The notes beneath the pieces were generated by a model. It made no database searches. It was not told the origin of the DNA and worked only from the letters and a program-made list of their open reading frames with translations. Source: Psychromonas antarctica (GTDB taxonomy: Bacteria; Pseudomonadota; Gammaproteobacteria; Enterobacterales; Psychromonadaceae). From it: 64,000 nucleotides of DNA. Shown here in pieces: positions 8,738-19,612 of this stretch. The stretch's first letter is position 1; each line of letters starts with the position of its first letter. The position numbers and the translations under genes are program-made. The DNA is taken from contig NZ_JAHNZV010000003.1 in the NCBI RefSeq assembly GCF_022267535.1, forward strand, positions 43,724 to 107,723. Reading direction: 5' to 3'.

Positions 8738-8807
8738 GCTTTAGCGCAGAAGTACACGGGAATAGCTGTACGATATCGATTTGCTAACCCCGAACTGAGG
8801 TTACTTA
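8738..8807. repeat. Degenerate end of the ackA-flanking MITE-like repeat
   Basis: The sequence from about 8738 to 8803 aligns by eye with the last third of the 197-bp repeat at 34635-34831: GCGCAGAAGTAC matches ACGCAGAAATAC and GAACTGAGGTTA matches GAATTGAGGTTA. The terminal TTACTTAA runs into the stop codon of the permease gene (8805-8807). Only one end of the element is recognisable. Confidence 0.5.
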
Positions 8808-11372
8808 ACTTTCTTTGTTGTCTTCTCCGTTTGCAGTCTTTTTAATGTCACCATTAGTGAGGTGACATTGTTTTTGTAATCGTTCGAGTTGTTGCTTATA
8901 TAATTCTTGCTTTGTTTCTGCTTTAGCGGAGCGGCGAGTTGCACTATCTAGTTTTTGGCGGATCTTCGCTAACTGAGCATAGATAGTATTCCGATCTTCA
9001 TCGTCGCCATGCAGTGGTGTTTTTAGTAGCGCTTTTAGGCTTGCTTCGATGGCTATATTTTCATTCTTTACCTCCTCTTCTGCTTGTTTAGCGCTTGTGT
9101 GTGCTGCATTTAATTTGTCCTGCGCCTCTGCCAGTAAACCGGCAATACCTTGCTCCGGTTCAGCATCGAGATCAATCTTTTGCACAGCGATAACCAGAGC
9201 GACAAGAGGAAGCTCTGCAAGGAGATCTGCTACCGGGAGCCCTGAGCAGTCTACAAGCTGCTCGGCTTGTAGTGTTAATGGCAATAAAACTAAGCTGGCA
9301 TCCTTCGAATAATGGCGGATAGTAGCGCGGCTAAAATCTTTAACAATCATCGCTTGTGCATCAATGCGGCTCTCCTCTAACTCATCTTGCAAGGCCTGTA
9401 ACGCGCCTTTATTATTGCCATGAGGGGCACTCAGTACCCGTAAATCAGCTTGATCCCAAAAAGGGGCTCGGGTAATCAGGTGGGCCTGTAGCAGCATCAG
9501 TGAACCGCTGTTTCCGGGGATATACCAGATATCAATGCGACGTTGATCAGCTGGCTGTAGCTCAAGTTGATGCCACTCATCTTCCTTGGCATCGAGGATG
9601 ACTATATTATAACCAAGGCGTAATGCGGCATGCAGATTTTTGCCAAAGCTTTTCAGCTGTTGGCTAAAAAAGTGTTGGGCATAGGTACCTAGATAATTGA
9701 TTAAGATGGTATTTGCTTTTAATGGACCAACACCAAAAGATTGTAGTAATAATTCACTGCCGATCGCAAGAGACGGTGCATTGACCACCAGTGGAAAAGC
9801 TTGTACACCGCTGGCGGCTATGTCCTCGTAAAGCTCATTTTCTGCTGCGACTTTTTCTGATTTTCTCTTTTCCAATATATGTACCAGGGTTGTCAGGCCA
9901 CTACCTGCTACGAGCCAAGAAGAAAATTTGAGTAGTCGCTCTCGCCGCTCTTTACTACTCGAAAAAGCGAGTATTTGTGGCCGCCAATCGCGGGGATGCT
10001 CTAATTCTAGTGAAATCTGTAGTAGATGCTCGCGCACTTGTTGCAAGTGGTAAGAGCGGCGACCATCGGCCCACCGACTTTGCTTAACGGTGCGTTGTAG
10101 ATATTGGTAAAGGCCAAAAATCAAAGCAACGGCCAGTGCGCCCGATTCCCAGTTAATAGCTAACATGGCGAGTAAGCAGATAATCGCGCCTGCTAGGCTG
10201 GCATATTTATGAAACCATTTAAAACGGGGACGAAAAGAGGGACTGGCTGATCGGGCTTCAAAATAGGTAGCGTAATTAAGCAGCCCATAGGAAATAAGAA
10301 AGAACATAGCGACAATACTCGCTATCAAGTTTAGATTGCCTAGGGCAACAGTAAGTAATGCTATAGCGGCAGCCAATAATACCCCTCGTTGGGGGTTATT
10401 GGAAAGGCCAGCCCCTTTAGCAAACGGTGTTAACAGTGGAAAAATTTTATCACTGGCCAATGATTGTAGAATACGTGGAGCCCCCAGAAAAGAGGCCATC
10501 GCAGAAGATAAAGTGGCAGCACAGACGCCAGCAAAAATAAAGTTAGGTAGCCAAGCGACTCGATTCATTGCCGAATAATCACTGACTAATAATGGTTGCG
10601 GTAGGCTTGCAGCAAAAAATAGTGCCGCGAGCAAATAGATAAGTAGCGAAATACTCACCGCAAGAAAGGTCCCTCGTGGCAAGCTTTGACTTGGCGAACG
10701 CAGGTCGCCAGACATACTGACTCCTTGAGTGAATCCGGTAACGGCGGGGAAAAAAAGTGCAAATAGTAGCCAGAAAGGCGGACTTTCTGATCTGGAGAGT
10801 AAATTTTCCTGTAGCAGTGTACTATCCCAATGTTGTAGCCCCCCGATAAAAAAGGAGATCAGCGCTAAACAGAGGATCGTCATGACAGCATACTGAAAAC
10901 GGGTAGCCCAATCCGCGCCTCGCCATGCTAAGAAAAATAATACAGCAATAGCAGCAAGCGCGATGATCTGCGCCATCCCGTGGGCTATCGGGAACATTCC
11001 TGCAACCACTTCGCCAAAACCGATGCAGTAAAAACCGATTGAGATTGATTGTGCAAAAAATAGTACTAGGCCCAGAGCGCCACCAAATTCTATCCCCAAT
11101 GTTCGTGATATTAGATAATAATCTCCCCCACCGCGGACTTTTAGATTGGTGGCGATCGCCGATAGTGAGATGCTAGTCAATATTGTGATCGTGTAAGCAA
11201 TCAAAATAATTAGTAATGTCTGTAGTAAGCCCCCAGAGCCAACCAGGTAACCGAGACGTAGAAATAGAATTATGCCGAGTATGGTTAAAATGCTCGGCGT
11301 AAAGACACCTGCGAAAGTACCGAGCTTATTTTGATCGCTTTGCACAGCGGTCTGCTTGCTCCGTTTAGGCAT
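8805..11372 (-). CDS. APC-superfamily permease, cation-chloride cotransporter (SLC12)-like
   Basis: An 855-residue membrane transporter. Residues about 15-430 hold roughly 12 hydrophobic segments, opening with FAGVFTPSILTILGIILFLR, the first helix typical of Na-K-Cl cotransporter-like APC proteins. The hydrophilic C-terminal half (about 450-760) resembles the regulatory domain of such transporters. The tail from about 770 is Glu/Lys/Ala-rich and probably a coiled coil. I chose the ATG at 11372, preceded by GAGGAAAG, over the open frame up to 11435. The ion or amino acid carried cannot be told. Transcribed alone; a repeat remnant abuts its stop. Confidence 0.82.
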   Translation of the reverse strand: MPKRSKQTAVQSDQNKLGTFAGVFTPSILTILGIILFLRLGYLVGSGGLLQTLLIILIAYTITILTSISLSAIATNLKVRGGGDYYLISRTLGIEFGGALGLVLFFAQSISIGFYCIGFGEVVAGMFPIAHGMAQIIALAAIAVLFFLAWRGADWATRFQYAVMTILCLALISFFIGGLQHWDSTLLQENLLSRSESPPFWLLFALFFPAVTGFTQGVSMSGDLRSPSQSLPRGTFLAVSISLLIYLLAALFFAASLPQPLLVSDYSAMNRVAWLPNFIFAGVCAATLSSAMASFLGAPRILQSLASDKIFPLLTPFAKGAGLSNNPQRGVLLAAAIALLTVALGNLNLIASIVAMFFLISYGLLNYATYFEARSASPSFRPRFKWFHKYASLAGAIICLLAMLAINWESGALAVALIFGLYQYLQRTVKQSRWADGRRSYHLQQVREHLLQISLELEHPRDWRPQILAFSSSKERRERLLKFSSWLVAGSGLTTLVHILEKRKSEKVAAENELYEDIAASGVQAFPLVVNAPSLAIGSELLLQSFGVGPLKANTILINYLGTYAQHFFSQQLKSFGKNLHAALRLGYNIVILDAKEDEWHQLELQPADQRRIDIWYIPGNSGSLMLLQAHLITRAPFWDQADLRVLSAPHGNNKGALQALQDELEESRIDAQAMIVKDFSRATIRHYSKDASLVLLPLTLQAEQLVDCSGLPVADLLAELPLVALVIAVQKIDLDAEPEQGIAGLLAEAQDKLNAAHTSAKQAEEEVKNENIAIEASLKALLKTPLHGDDEDRNTIYAQLAKIRQKLDSATRRSAKAETKQELYKQQLERLQKQCHLTNGDIKKTANGEDNKES

Positions 11373-11546
11373 TTTCTCTTTCCTCAGTACAATTTTTAGC
11401 AAACTACAGAGCGACTTTTTGCATGGGTATGACAAGCATAGCGTAATATTTTTTAGATCTTACGATCGTCGGTGGCTGAAAAGTGATCATAGTATAAATA
11501 GGATAATAAAATTTGTAGGTAAAGGGTGTTACAGGGTGGGGGGTAA

Positions 11547-11924
11547 TTAATCTTTATCTTTTTTTTCTGTTTTTGTCGAACCTGCGTTAAATGCGCTGGG
11601 CAGCACATCTACACCGACGACTTTACCGAGCCAGACGATTAACGGTATCGTGATAGGGGCTAAAGGTAAAATAGCAAACATACCTAATCCGAGTCCTTTC
11701 AATATGTCCGCAAATTGTTTATTCGCTTCGCGAAGCTCCTCGGCGCTTGCCTGCTTTTTCGTATAACGTTTGTAGATGGCCAGCATCTCTTTGGTTTCTT
11801 GTTTTTCCTGTGTCAATGCACTTTTTAAAATCAGCAATTCACGTCTTACGCGCAGCCAAAAACGTCGTCTGCTGATACGCAGAACACGAACCGGCGCTTT
11901 ATGTATTCGGGTATATATTCTCAT
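11547..11924 (-). CDS. Small LETM1-like membrane protein
   Basis: A 125-residue protein with a very basic N-terminus (KAPVRVLRISRRRFWLRVRR), an amphipathic Lys/Glu stretch (residues 35-75) and one hydrophobic segment near 77-100 (LGLGMFAILPLAPITIPLI). The pattern KQFADILKGLGLGMFAILPLAP followed by a short tail recalls the core of LETM1-domain proteins, known from mitochondrial K+/H+ exchange, but the match is by eye only. It lies upstream of and on the same strand as the cotransporter-like gene, a neighbour that would fit an ion-related role. Confidence 0.5.
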   Translation of the reverse strand: MRIYTRIHKAPVRVLRISRRRFWLRVRRELLILKSALTQEKQETKEMLAIYKRYTKKQASAEELREANKQFADILKGLGLGMFAILPLAPITIPLIVWLGKVVGVDVLPSAFNAGSTKTEKKDKD

Positions 11925-12336
11925 CCTCCGATTATCTCATAGGGATAGAAAAAGCGGTATATTTAAAATTATAGATTGTTCATAATTTTTCCTTTTTTCC
12001 TTTTTTCCTTTTTTCGTTTTGGATGTAATTAACAACACCTTGTTTTTATAGGGTTATATCACTAATGTTGTGCCGCTTAATGGTATGAATACGATACTCT
12101 TTTTACCCAATATAAATTTATCTTGTTAAGGCGTTGCCATCGCAATCATAGGTGGGAGGGATTACTATCTTTAAAATTAAAACCTATACTCATGTTACGC
12201 CTTATTCTAGGATCCGAGCTAGTGCCTGATAAAGCCGCTTGAGGTGACATGTGATTGCAGTACCCACATTGTTGGCGCGCCCTTAAAAAAATAAAGATCT
12301 ACCTTATCGGTTAGTGAATTTAATTATAGAGAGAGT
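11925..12336. other. Non-coding stretch with CCTTTTTT tandem repeat
   Basis: No gene is supported in these 412 bases. An 8-base unit CCTTTTTT is repeated three times in a row from 11991 to about 12014. A low-complexity tract of this kind can vary in length by slippage. Promoters for the flanking divergent genes are presumably here but none is clear. Confidence 0.5.
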
Positions 12337-12561
12337 GTGAAGATGGAAAACCCAAAAATAGAAGCATGTGTGTATATATTAACCGCTTTGTTACAGCGTT
12401 TAGAGCGAGAAAAAACCGGCCTTATTGAAGATATCATTAAGGGGGTAGAAGCGGATCAAAACGCATTACCGGACAACATAGCTAATACCGACAAGATAGA
12501 TGCTATTTTTTGTGAAGCATTGAAAATTCTCAATTTAGCGGGTGGCAGCAGCGCTAAATAA
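12337..12561 (+). CDS. Hypothetical protein, 72-74 aa
   Basis: A small acidic ORF starting either at GTG 12337 or ATG 12343, preceded by the purine-rich AGAGAGAG. The protein has a predicted helical N-terminal half (CVYILTALLQRLEREKTGLIEDIIKG) and an acidic second half. No signal peptide or known domain was recognised. It stands alone with more than 200 bases on each side. Codon use and the ribosome-binding site look plausible, but homologs would be needed to confirm it. Confidence 0.5.
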   Translation: MKMENPKIEACVYILTALLQRLEREKTGLIEDIIKGVEADQNALPDNIANTDKIDAIFCEALKILNLAGGSSAK

Positions 12562-12814
12562 TGACTGCAGTTCAAAAGCATGCTGCTATTTCGAGTTGAT
12601 CAAATCAGCTGGGGATTGTAGCGGGCTTGCGCCTTGAAAATAAAGCCGCGAGTAGTAACTGTCACTTATCTTTATTTACTTCTGAATCTCCACTAATCGC
12701 ATGTTAAATTTTTGTTAAAAATATTGATTGCGACCTTTATTTAGCTTCGTATAATACCCCCTCGATTAATAGTAGCGCTGGATTTACGTTTCAGTTAGCT
12801 CAGAGGAAAAAAAC

Positions 12815-13810
12815 ATGTCAAATACAGTTGTCTGCGCGTTATACCGCTTTGTTACATTAAACAACTACTTAGAAATTCAGCCGCAGTTACTCCGCGTGAT
12901 GCAAGCCAATAATATTAAAGGGACGTTATTACTCGCCAGTGAAGGGATCAACGGCACGGTCGCCGGTAGTCGGGAGGAAGTCGATAATCTAATTGCTTGG
13001 TTAAAATCCAATCCACTATTAAGTGCTTTAACTAGCAAAGAATCATTTACTCCGGAAAATCCCTTTTATCGTACTAAAGTGAAACTTAAAAAAGAGATTG
13101 TCACCATGGGGATCGAGGGGATAGATCCACAAAAAGTGGTCGGCAGTTATGTGAAAGCAAAAGACTGGAATGCATTAATTAGCGATCCAGAGGTGTTATT
13201 AGTTGATACGCGTAATGATTATGAGGTAAGCATTGGCACTTTTAAAAATGCAGTGAATCCTCATACAACGAATTTCAGAGAGTTTCCGCAATATGTGAAA
13301 GACCATCTCGACCCTGAAAAACATAAAAAAGTAGCGATGTTTTGTACCGGAGGGATTCGCTGCGAAAAATCGACGGCATATCTTAAAGAGCAAGGATTTG
13401 ATGAGGTTTATCATCTTCAGGGAGGCGTACTTAAATACCTTGAAGAGGTGCCTGAAGAGGACACTCTGTGGCAAGGAGAATGCTTTGTTTTTGACAATCG
13501 GGTTTCCCTAAACCATCAGTTGGAAAAGGGCTTGTACGACCAATGTCACGGTTGCCGTTTACCGATTACCGAGCAAGATAAGCGCTCAGAAAAATATAGC
13601 GAGGGGATCGCGTGTCACCACTGTTACGATCAGCTGAGCGATTTGCAAAAGAGCCGTTTTGCACAACGTGAAAAGCAGATTCGCTTGGCCAGTGAGCGAG
13701 GTGAAGTGCATATTGGCTCAGATGTAATGACGCATCAGGAAAAAAATCGCAGCAAAAAACAAGCATTAAAAGCGGCACAGCGCAGTAGTAAAGGTGCTGA
13801 AAAGTGCTAG
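12815..13810 (+). CDS. trhO: tRNA uridine(34) hydroxylase TrhO (YceA rhodanese family)
   Basis: A 331-residue YceA/TrhO protein, which catalyses oxygen-dependent 5-hydroxylation of uridine 34 in certain tRNAs. The N-terminal domain has [13 protein letters not shown]; the rhodanese domain (about 130-230) has [14 protein letters not shown] and the active-site loop [14 protein letters not shown]-terminal CX2C-containing segment ([16 protein letters not shown]) is characteristic. GAGGAAAAAAAC precedes the ATG. It stands alone and ends in an intrinsic terminator. Confidence 0.93.
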   Translation: MSNTVVCALYRFVTLNNYLEIQPQLLRVMQANNIKGTLLLASEGINGTVAGSREEVDNLIAWLKSNPLLSALTSKESFTPENPFYRTKVKLKKEIVTMGIEGIDPQKVVGSYVKAKDWNALISDPEVLLVDTRNDYEVSIGTFKNAVNPHTTNFREFPQYVKDHLDPEKHKKVAMFCTGGIRCEKSTAYLKEQGFDEVYHLQGGVLKYLEEVPEEDTLWQGECFVFDNRVSLNHQLEKGLYDQCHGCRLPITEQDKRSEKYSEGIACHHCYDQLSDLQKSRFAQREKQIRLASERGEVHIGSDVMTHQEKNRSKKQALKAAQRSSKGAEKC

Positions 13811-13824
13811 TGTAAAAATAATCA

Positions 13825-13863
13825 GGAGAGCTTACATGTTGCTAAAAAGTGCTCTCCTTTTTT
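13825..13863 (+). terminator. Intrinsic terminator of trhO
   Basis: GGAGAGC (13825-13831) pairs perfectly with GCTCTCC (13851-13857), followed by six T. It starts 15 bases after the trhO stop. Confidence 0.85.
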
Positions 13864-14096
13864 CCTTGTTATTAGAATCGGTTATGACGCTAACTCGATT
13901 TTTGTCTGCGATTAAATCTCTCACTGCTCTGTCAATGGCGAAACACGTGTGGGCAATAGGGAAACTGAAATCATTAATTTACTGTACAGAGGGGATCCCA
14001 GATCGTCTTGCTTCGTGTTAGAATGATGGAATCTATTTTGTTGTTATTGCCTGTCGCCTTAACTTTCCTTTATTTATTATAAGCCAGAGATTTAAA

Positions 14097-15314
14097 ATGC
14101 CATTTTCCACCCTTGGATTAAGCGATCCGATTGTAAAAGCTGTAGCCGAACAGGGCTACCTGATCCCGACCCCTATTCAACAACAAGCGATCCCAGTCAT
14201 TTTGGCAGGTAAGGATCTAATTGCTGCTGCGCAGACAGGGACAGGTAAAACAGCCAGTTTTGTGCTGCCTATTTTGCAAAATTTACTTGATGCGCCAGCA
14301 GTGCGTGCAAAACGGATCCGGGCATTGATTTTGACACCTACTCGCGAACTGGCAATACAGGTTGAAGCTAATGTCGCTCTTTATGGAAAACATGTGCATC
14401 TGACGTCGATGGCAATGTATGGTGGGGTTGATGGCGAGCCGCAAAAACAACGTCTCATAGAAGGCATTGATATTTTGGTAGCAACGCCCGGGCGATTATT
14501 GGATATGTATACCAGCAGAGCGATCCATTTTGACGAGTTAGAAGTACTGGTGATCGACGAAGCGGATCGCATGCTCGATATGGGGTTTATTGCCGATATT
14601 AATAAAATTGTTGAACGTTTGCCACTGAAAAGACAGAACCTACTGTTTTCAGCGACGCTTTCCGATCAGGTGCGCTTTTTAGCGAGAACCGCAATTGAAA
14701 ATGCGGTTGAAATTGCGATCGCACCCGATACAACCACTATGCCTAAAATAGATCAGTGGCTGGTGACTGTGGATAAAGAAAATAAATCTGCCTTGCTCAG
14801 TCATTTAATTAGCGGAAACCAGTGGCAGCAGGCGTTGATCTTTATCGAAACCAAACGTGGGGCGGCTAAGTTAGTCAGTCAACTGGAAAAGCGCGGTATT
14901 AAAGCGGAGGCTATTCATAGCGGCAGAAGTCAGGCTGTCCGTGCGCAACTATTAGACGATTTTAAGGCGGGCGAGCTTCACTTTATGGTGGCAACGGGTA
15001 TTGCTGCACGGGGAATTGATATTGACGATTTGCAGCGGGTGGTTAACTACGATCTGCCCGACGATGCAGATGATTATGTGCACCGAATTGGCCGTACTGG
15101 TCGTGCTGGTGCTTCTGGCGAAGCTATTTCATTTGTTTCTCGAGATGATTTTAAAAACCTTTGTGCGATTGAAAATCGTCTCGGTGAATTTATTACTCGA
15201 AAAGAGATTGCTGGATTTGCAGCAAAGCTCGAAGTACCCGCTTCTAATGCCGCTCACGCGCCCAAAAAAGCACAAGATTCGCGCCGCAAGCGCATCAAAA
15301 GTAGCCGTTCATAA
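14097..15314 (+). CDS. rhlE: DEAD-box ATP-dependent RNA helicase, RhlE type
   Basis: A 405-residue DEAD-box helicase. Motifs in order: Q motif with PTPIQQQAIP, AQTGTGKT (Walker A, about residues 43-50), PTRELAIQ, VIDEADRML (the DEAD box), SAT, then HRIGRTGRAG in the helicase C domain. The tail after 375 is short and basic (KKAQDSRRKRIKSSRS). The N-terminus MPFSTLGLSDPIVKAVAEQ resembles E. coli RhlE, a helicase involved in ribosome assembly and RNA turnover. Monocistronic. Confidence 0.9.
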   Translation: MPFSTLGLSDPIVKAVAEQGYLIPTPIQQQAIPVILAGKDLIAAAQTGTGKTASFVLPILQNLLDAPAVRAKRIRALILTPTRELAIQVEANVALYGKHVHLTSMAMYGGVDGEPQKQRLIEGIDILVATPGRLLDMYTSRAIHFDELEVLVIDEADRMLDMGFIADINKIVERLPLKRQNLLFSATLSDQVRFLARTAIENAVEIAIAPDTTTMPKIDQWLVTVDKENKSALLSHLISGNQWQQALIFIETKRGAAKLVSQLEKRGIKAEAIHSGRSQAVRAQLLDDFKAGELHFMVATGIAARGIDIDDLQRVVNYDLPDDADDYVHRIGRTGRAGASGEAISFVSRDDFKNLCAIENRLGEFITRKEIAGFAAKLEVPASNAAHAPKKAQDSRRKRIKSSRS

Positions 15315-15640
15315 GCGATAAAAAACGGCCCGTAAGTGGTCTCTATCCCCATCTTACTCAATGATGATAAAGCATATTGAGGGAGCATGGCGATGAGTTG
15401 CCGCTTTGGTGATTTTATTAGTGCGCAGAAATTTTTAACAAAAGCTTAATTGAAAAATTATATTGCCAGTTAGGCTGATCACCCATTAATTAATGACATA
15501 CTGGATTTATCACATCAAAGGGAGTGGGTGTGCTAAACAATGAAAAGGATTGGTACAAGGATGACAAGCTGATCGAAACGATAGCAGGGTGTCGGCGCAA
15601 GCGGGCACTTATTTTCGGTAACATCTATACGAGAATTTAT
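15315..15640. other. Intergenic stretch rhlE-yigL
   Basis: The frame of yigL stays open back to 15524, but the added residues do not resemble the family and no ribosome-binding site supports them. No terminator, RNA or repeat was recognised here. Confidence 0.5.
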
Positions 15641-16441
15641 ATGTATAAAATTGTAGCATCCGATCTCGACGGCACACTACTGACCTCAGATCACAAAATC
15701 ACCCCTTTTACGAAGCAAGTATTAACACAACTGCATCAGCAGGGAACTGACTTTATTTTTGCCACTGGTCGTCATCATATTGATGTGGCGAATATGCGTG
15801 AGAAGTTGGGTATTCCTGCTTTTATGATCACCTCAAATGGCGCGCATGTTCATAACAGTGACAATGAAATTATTTTCAAACAAAATCTTCCCGAAGATAT
15901 CATTGCCACTATTATGGATATGCTCAAAGATGATATTGAAATCCATATCAATATCTATCGCAGTGATGACTGGCTAATCAATAAAGAAGAGAGCAATAAC
16001 GGATGTTGCCAGGGACACTTTCCATATAAAATATTCGATGTGAAAAATCCGCCATTAGAAGATGTCGCTAAAATATTTATTACCCGTGAAGATAAAGACC
16101 ACGACAAGCTAGTGCTTTGGGAAGATAAAATTAAAGAAAACTTCTCAGATCGGGCCAATATCGCTTTTTCGACCCCTTACTGCCTTGAAATAATGGACCG
16201 CGGAGTTTCTAAGGGGCATGCGCTTGATGCGGTTGCTAAAATGAAGGGCTATGGGTTAAAAGACTGTATTGCATTTGGTGATGGCATGAATGACTTTGAA
16301 ATGCTCTCTATGGCTGCTAAAGGGGTGGTGATGGGAACGGCGCATCATAAAGTGAAATCAGCGTTACCCGAGAATGAGGTTATCGGTAACTGTGATGACG
16401 AAGCGGTTGCGCATTATCTTGTTAAACACCTGCTTGATTAG
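15641..16441 (+). CDS. yigL: HAD-family (Cof type) sugar/pyridoxal phosphatase, YigL-like
   Basis: A 266-residue HAD IIB phosphatase. Motif I is VASDLDGTLL (residues 4-13), FATGRHHIDV is motif-II region, and GDGMNDFEML is motif IV. MITSNGAHVH also matches E. coli YigL, which dephosphorylates pyridoxal phosphate and sugar phosphates. I chose the ATG at 15641 because MYKIVASDLDG is the usual N-terminus and GAG precedes it. It converges on a LysR gene with a 12-bp hairpin between them. Confidence 0.85.
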   Translation: MYKIVASDLDGTLLTSDHKITPFTKQVLTQLHQQGTDFIFATGRHHIDVANMREKLGIPAFMITSNGAHVHNSDNEIIFKQNLPEDIIATIMDMLKDDIEIHINIYRSDDWLINKEESNNGCCQGHFPYKIFDVKNPPLEDVAKIFITREDKDHDKLVLWEDKIKENFSDRANIAFSTPYCLEIMDRGVSKGHALDAVAKMKGYGLKDCIAFGDGMNDFEMLSMAAKGVVMGTAHHKVKSALPENEVIGNCDDEAVAHYLVKHLLD

Positions 16442-16471
16442 GCTGGTAAGGAATTCAGATCGGAGCCCTTG

Positions 16472-16504
16472 TATTTAGCAGCGCTTATTAAACGCTGCTA
16501 AATA
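16472..16504. repeat. 12-bp perfect hairpin between yigL and lysR-type gene
   Basis: TATTTAGCAGCG (16472-16483) and its exact reverse complement (16493-16504) flank a 9-base loop. It overlaps the stop codon of the convergent LysR gene. Neither strand has a following T-run, so a termination role is possible but not canonical. Confidence 0.6.
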
Positions 16505-17388
16505 GACTGTTCACCTAAATGGTCGCAGAGGTAATCTAACAGCAACGCTATCTTTGGTGAAAGATAACGGTTTTGCGGGTAAAGCGCCCAGATTCCCTCG
16601 GGGGGCTCTCGTTTATTATCGAGCACAGTGAGCAGCTGTCCTGAGTCTAAGTACGACTGAATATAATAGTCGGGTAATTGGACGATACCAATATGCTTTA
16701 ACGCAGCATCAACCAGTCCAACCCCACTGTTACAACGAATATTACCCTTTACACGAACGCTTTTTTGCCGCCCTTGTTCGTTAAAACGCCAATAATCTCG
16801 CGTGCCTAACAGACAATTGTGATTTTTTAATTCGCACAGAGAATGTGGCACTCCGAATTTTTCAATGTATTGTGGTGATGCACATAGATAATTTACCCGT
16901 TCGCTGAGTTTTTTGGCTATTAAACTAGAGTCTTCAAGCTGGCCAAGGCGGATGGCTATATCAAAGCCACCTTCAAGCAAATCAACTCGGTGATTGCTTA
17001 AATCACTAATGATCTCAATATCCGGATATAACGTTACAAAATTATTGATTAATGGAATGATTTTTTGTTCGCCGTAGGTGATGGGGGCTGAGAGTTTAAT
17101 CGTCCCTTGCGGCGTCGCCTGCAAATTTTTGAGCGCTTGCTCGGCGGCCTCTAAACTCTCGAGTAGATGACGGCAATGTTGATAAAAGAGCTGCGCTTCT
17201 TGGGTTAATGATACATGGCGAGTAGTACGGTAAAAAAGTTTGATATTAAGGTGTTTTTCTAATGCACTGATTTGGCGGCTAACTTGCGCTGTGGAAATAT
17301 TTAACTTTTTTGCCGCTAAGGTAAAGCTGTGCGTTTCTGCCACCGCCACAAATTCATTAATCCCTTCCCATCTCATGATTGTTACCAT
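16498..17388 (-). CDS. LysR-family transcriptional regulator
   Basis: A 292-296 residue LysR regulator. The winged helix-turn-helix covers about residues 5-65 (FVAVAETHSFTLAAKKLNIS then AQVSRQISALEK), followed by the periplasmic-binding-like effector domain. Two starts are possible: ATG 17388 or ATG 17376, which gives the usual MRWEGINEF; neither ribosome-binding site is decisive. It is divergent from the formaldehyde detoxification genes adhC-fghA with only about 100 bases between, so it probably controls them. Enterobacteria use FrmR instead. Confidence 0.88.
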   Translation of the reverse strand: MVTIMRWEGINEFVAVAETHSFTLAAKKLNISTAQVSRQISALEKHLNIKLFYRTTRHVSLTQEAQLFYQHCRHLLESLEAAEQALKNLQATPQGTIKLSAPITYGEQKIIPLINNFVTLYPDIEIISDLSNHRVDLLEGGFDIAIRLGQLEDSSLIAKKLSERVNYLCASPQYIEKFGVPHSLCELKNHNCLLGTRDYWRFNEQGRQKSVRVKGNIRCNSGVGLVDAALKHIGIVQLPDYYIQSYLDSGQLLTVLDNKREPPEGIWALYPQNRYLSPKIALLLDYLCDHLGEQSI

Positions 17389-17458
17389 CTCGTAAAAGTG
17401 ATTTACTGTTTACCTATATTATCATTCTATAAGAAATAAATATAATGGTGTAAAATAA

Positions 17459-18616
<1,158 letters not shown>

Positions 18617-18641
18617 CTTTCTACAATAAGTCGTTAACTGC

Positions 18642-18668
18642 CAGCCCTTTTTAGAAAAGGGCTGTTTT
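18642..18668 (+). terminator. Intrinsic terminator/attenuator between frmA and fghA
   Basis: CAGCCCTTTT (18642-18651), loop TAG, AAAAGGGCTG (18655-18664), then TTTT. The stem is 10 bp. Because the next gene is a pathway partner on the same strand, it may only reduce read-through. Confidence 0.75.
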
Positions 18669-18687
18669 GCTATAAAAAGGAAACATA

Positions 18688-19548
18688 ATGGGCATCGAAA
18701 ATATCAGTAATAATAAGGTCTTTGATGGTTGGCATAAGCAGTATAGCCATCACTCTGCAAAGCTTAACTGTCAAATGCGTTTTGCTATCTATTTACCCCC
18801 GCAGGCAAGTAGCAGCAACAGAGTTCCTGTTATGTACTGGTTATCGGGGCTGACTTGTAGTGATGAAAACTTCATGCAAAAAGCCGGGGCACTGCGTATC
18901 GCTGCATTGCTTGGTATTGCTATTGTCGCCCCTGATACTAGCCCGCGTGGCGAAGGTGTGGCGGATGATCGACAGCAAGCCTATGATTTAGGATTAGGTG
19001 CTGGCTTCTATGTTAATGCCACGCAAACGCCATGGGATAAACATTATCAGATGTACGATTATGTGGCTGATGAGTTACCTAAATTGATTGAAAAGCATTT
19101 TCCGGTGAATGCGCAACGGGTAATTAGTGGTCACTCGATGGGCGGACATGGGGCATTAGTGATCGCATTACGCAATCCCACTCTCTACCAATCTGTTAGT
19201 GCCTTTAGCCCTATCTGCAATCCAATCAACTGTGCTTGGGGGAAAAAAGCATTTACAGCCTATTTAGGGGCAGATCAAGCTGCGTGGCGTTTATATGATG
19301 CCAGTGAGTTAATGGCAGCCGCCACGGCCAAAATTCCAGCGATGGTCGATCAGGGCAGCCATGATGATTTTTTAGAGGGGCAACTTAAACCTAATACTTT
19401 GCTTCTAGCAGCCAAAGAAAACCACTATCCGCTGATCTTTAATATGGCTGAAGGATATGATCATAGCTACTATTTTATCAGCACCTTTATTGAACAGCAT
19501 CTACGTTTTCATGCGCAACATTTAGGTTTGCTGAAACAGCTAGATTAA
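18688..19548 (+). CDS. fghA: S-formylglutathione hydrolase
   Basis: A 286-residue alpha/beta hydrolase (esterase D family) that hydrolyses S-formylglutathione to formate and glutathione. The nucleophile is in ISGHSMGGHGAL (GxSxG, about residues 149-153); YWLSGLTCSDENFM and APDTSPRGEGV are signature segments, and the catalytic His is in GYDHSYYFI near the end. An AAGGA ribosome-binding site precedes the ATG. Follows frmA by 71 bases across a hairpin. Confidence 0.94.
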   Translation: MGIENISNNKVFDGWHKQYSHHSAKLNCQMRFAIYLPPQASSSNRVPVMYWLSGLTCSDENFMQKAGALRIAALLGIAIVAPDTSPRGEGVADDRQQAYDLGLGAGFYVNATQTPWDKHYQMYDYVADELPKLIEKHFPVNAQRVISGHSMGGHGALVIALRNPTLYQSVSAFSPICNPINCAWGKKAFTAYLGADQAAWRLYDASELMAAATAKIPAMVDQGSHDDFLEGQLKPNTLLLAAKENHYPLIFNMAEGYDHSYYFISTFIEQHLRFHAQHLGLLKQLD

Positions 19549-19612
19549 AAATTAATTGCACCCGACATGTTAGGGTCGAACTTTTATCTCTTCTGACTTT
19601 GCGATAGAGGTT

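Noticed and set aside
13794..14021. 75-codon frame after trhO
   Set aside because: It runs through the trhO terminator, overlaps the trhO end, and has no ribosome-binding site or recognisable sequence.
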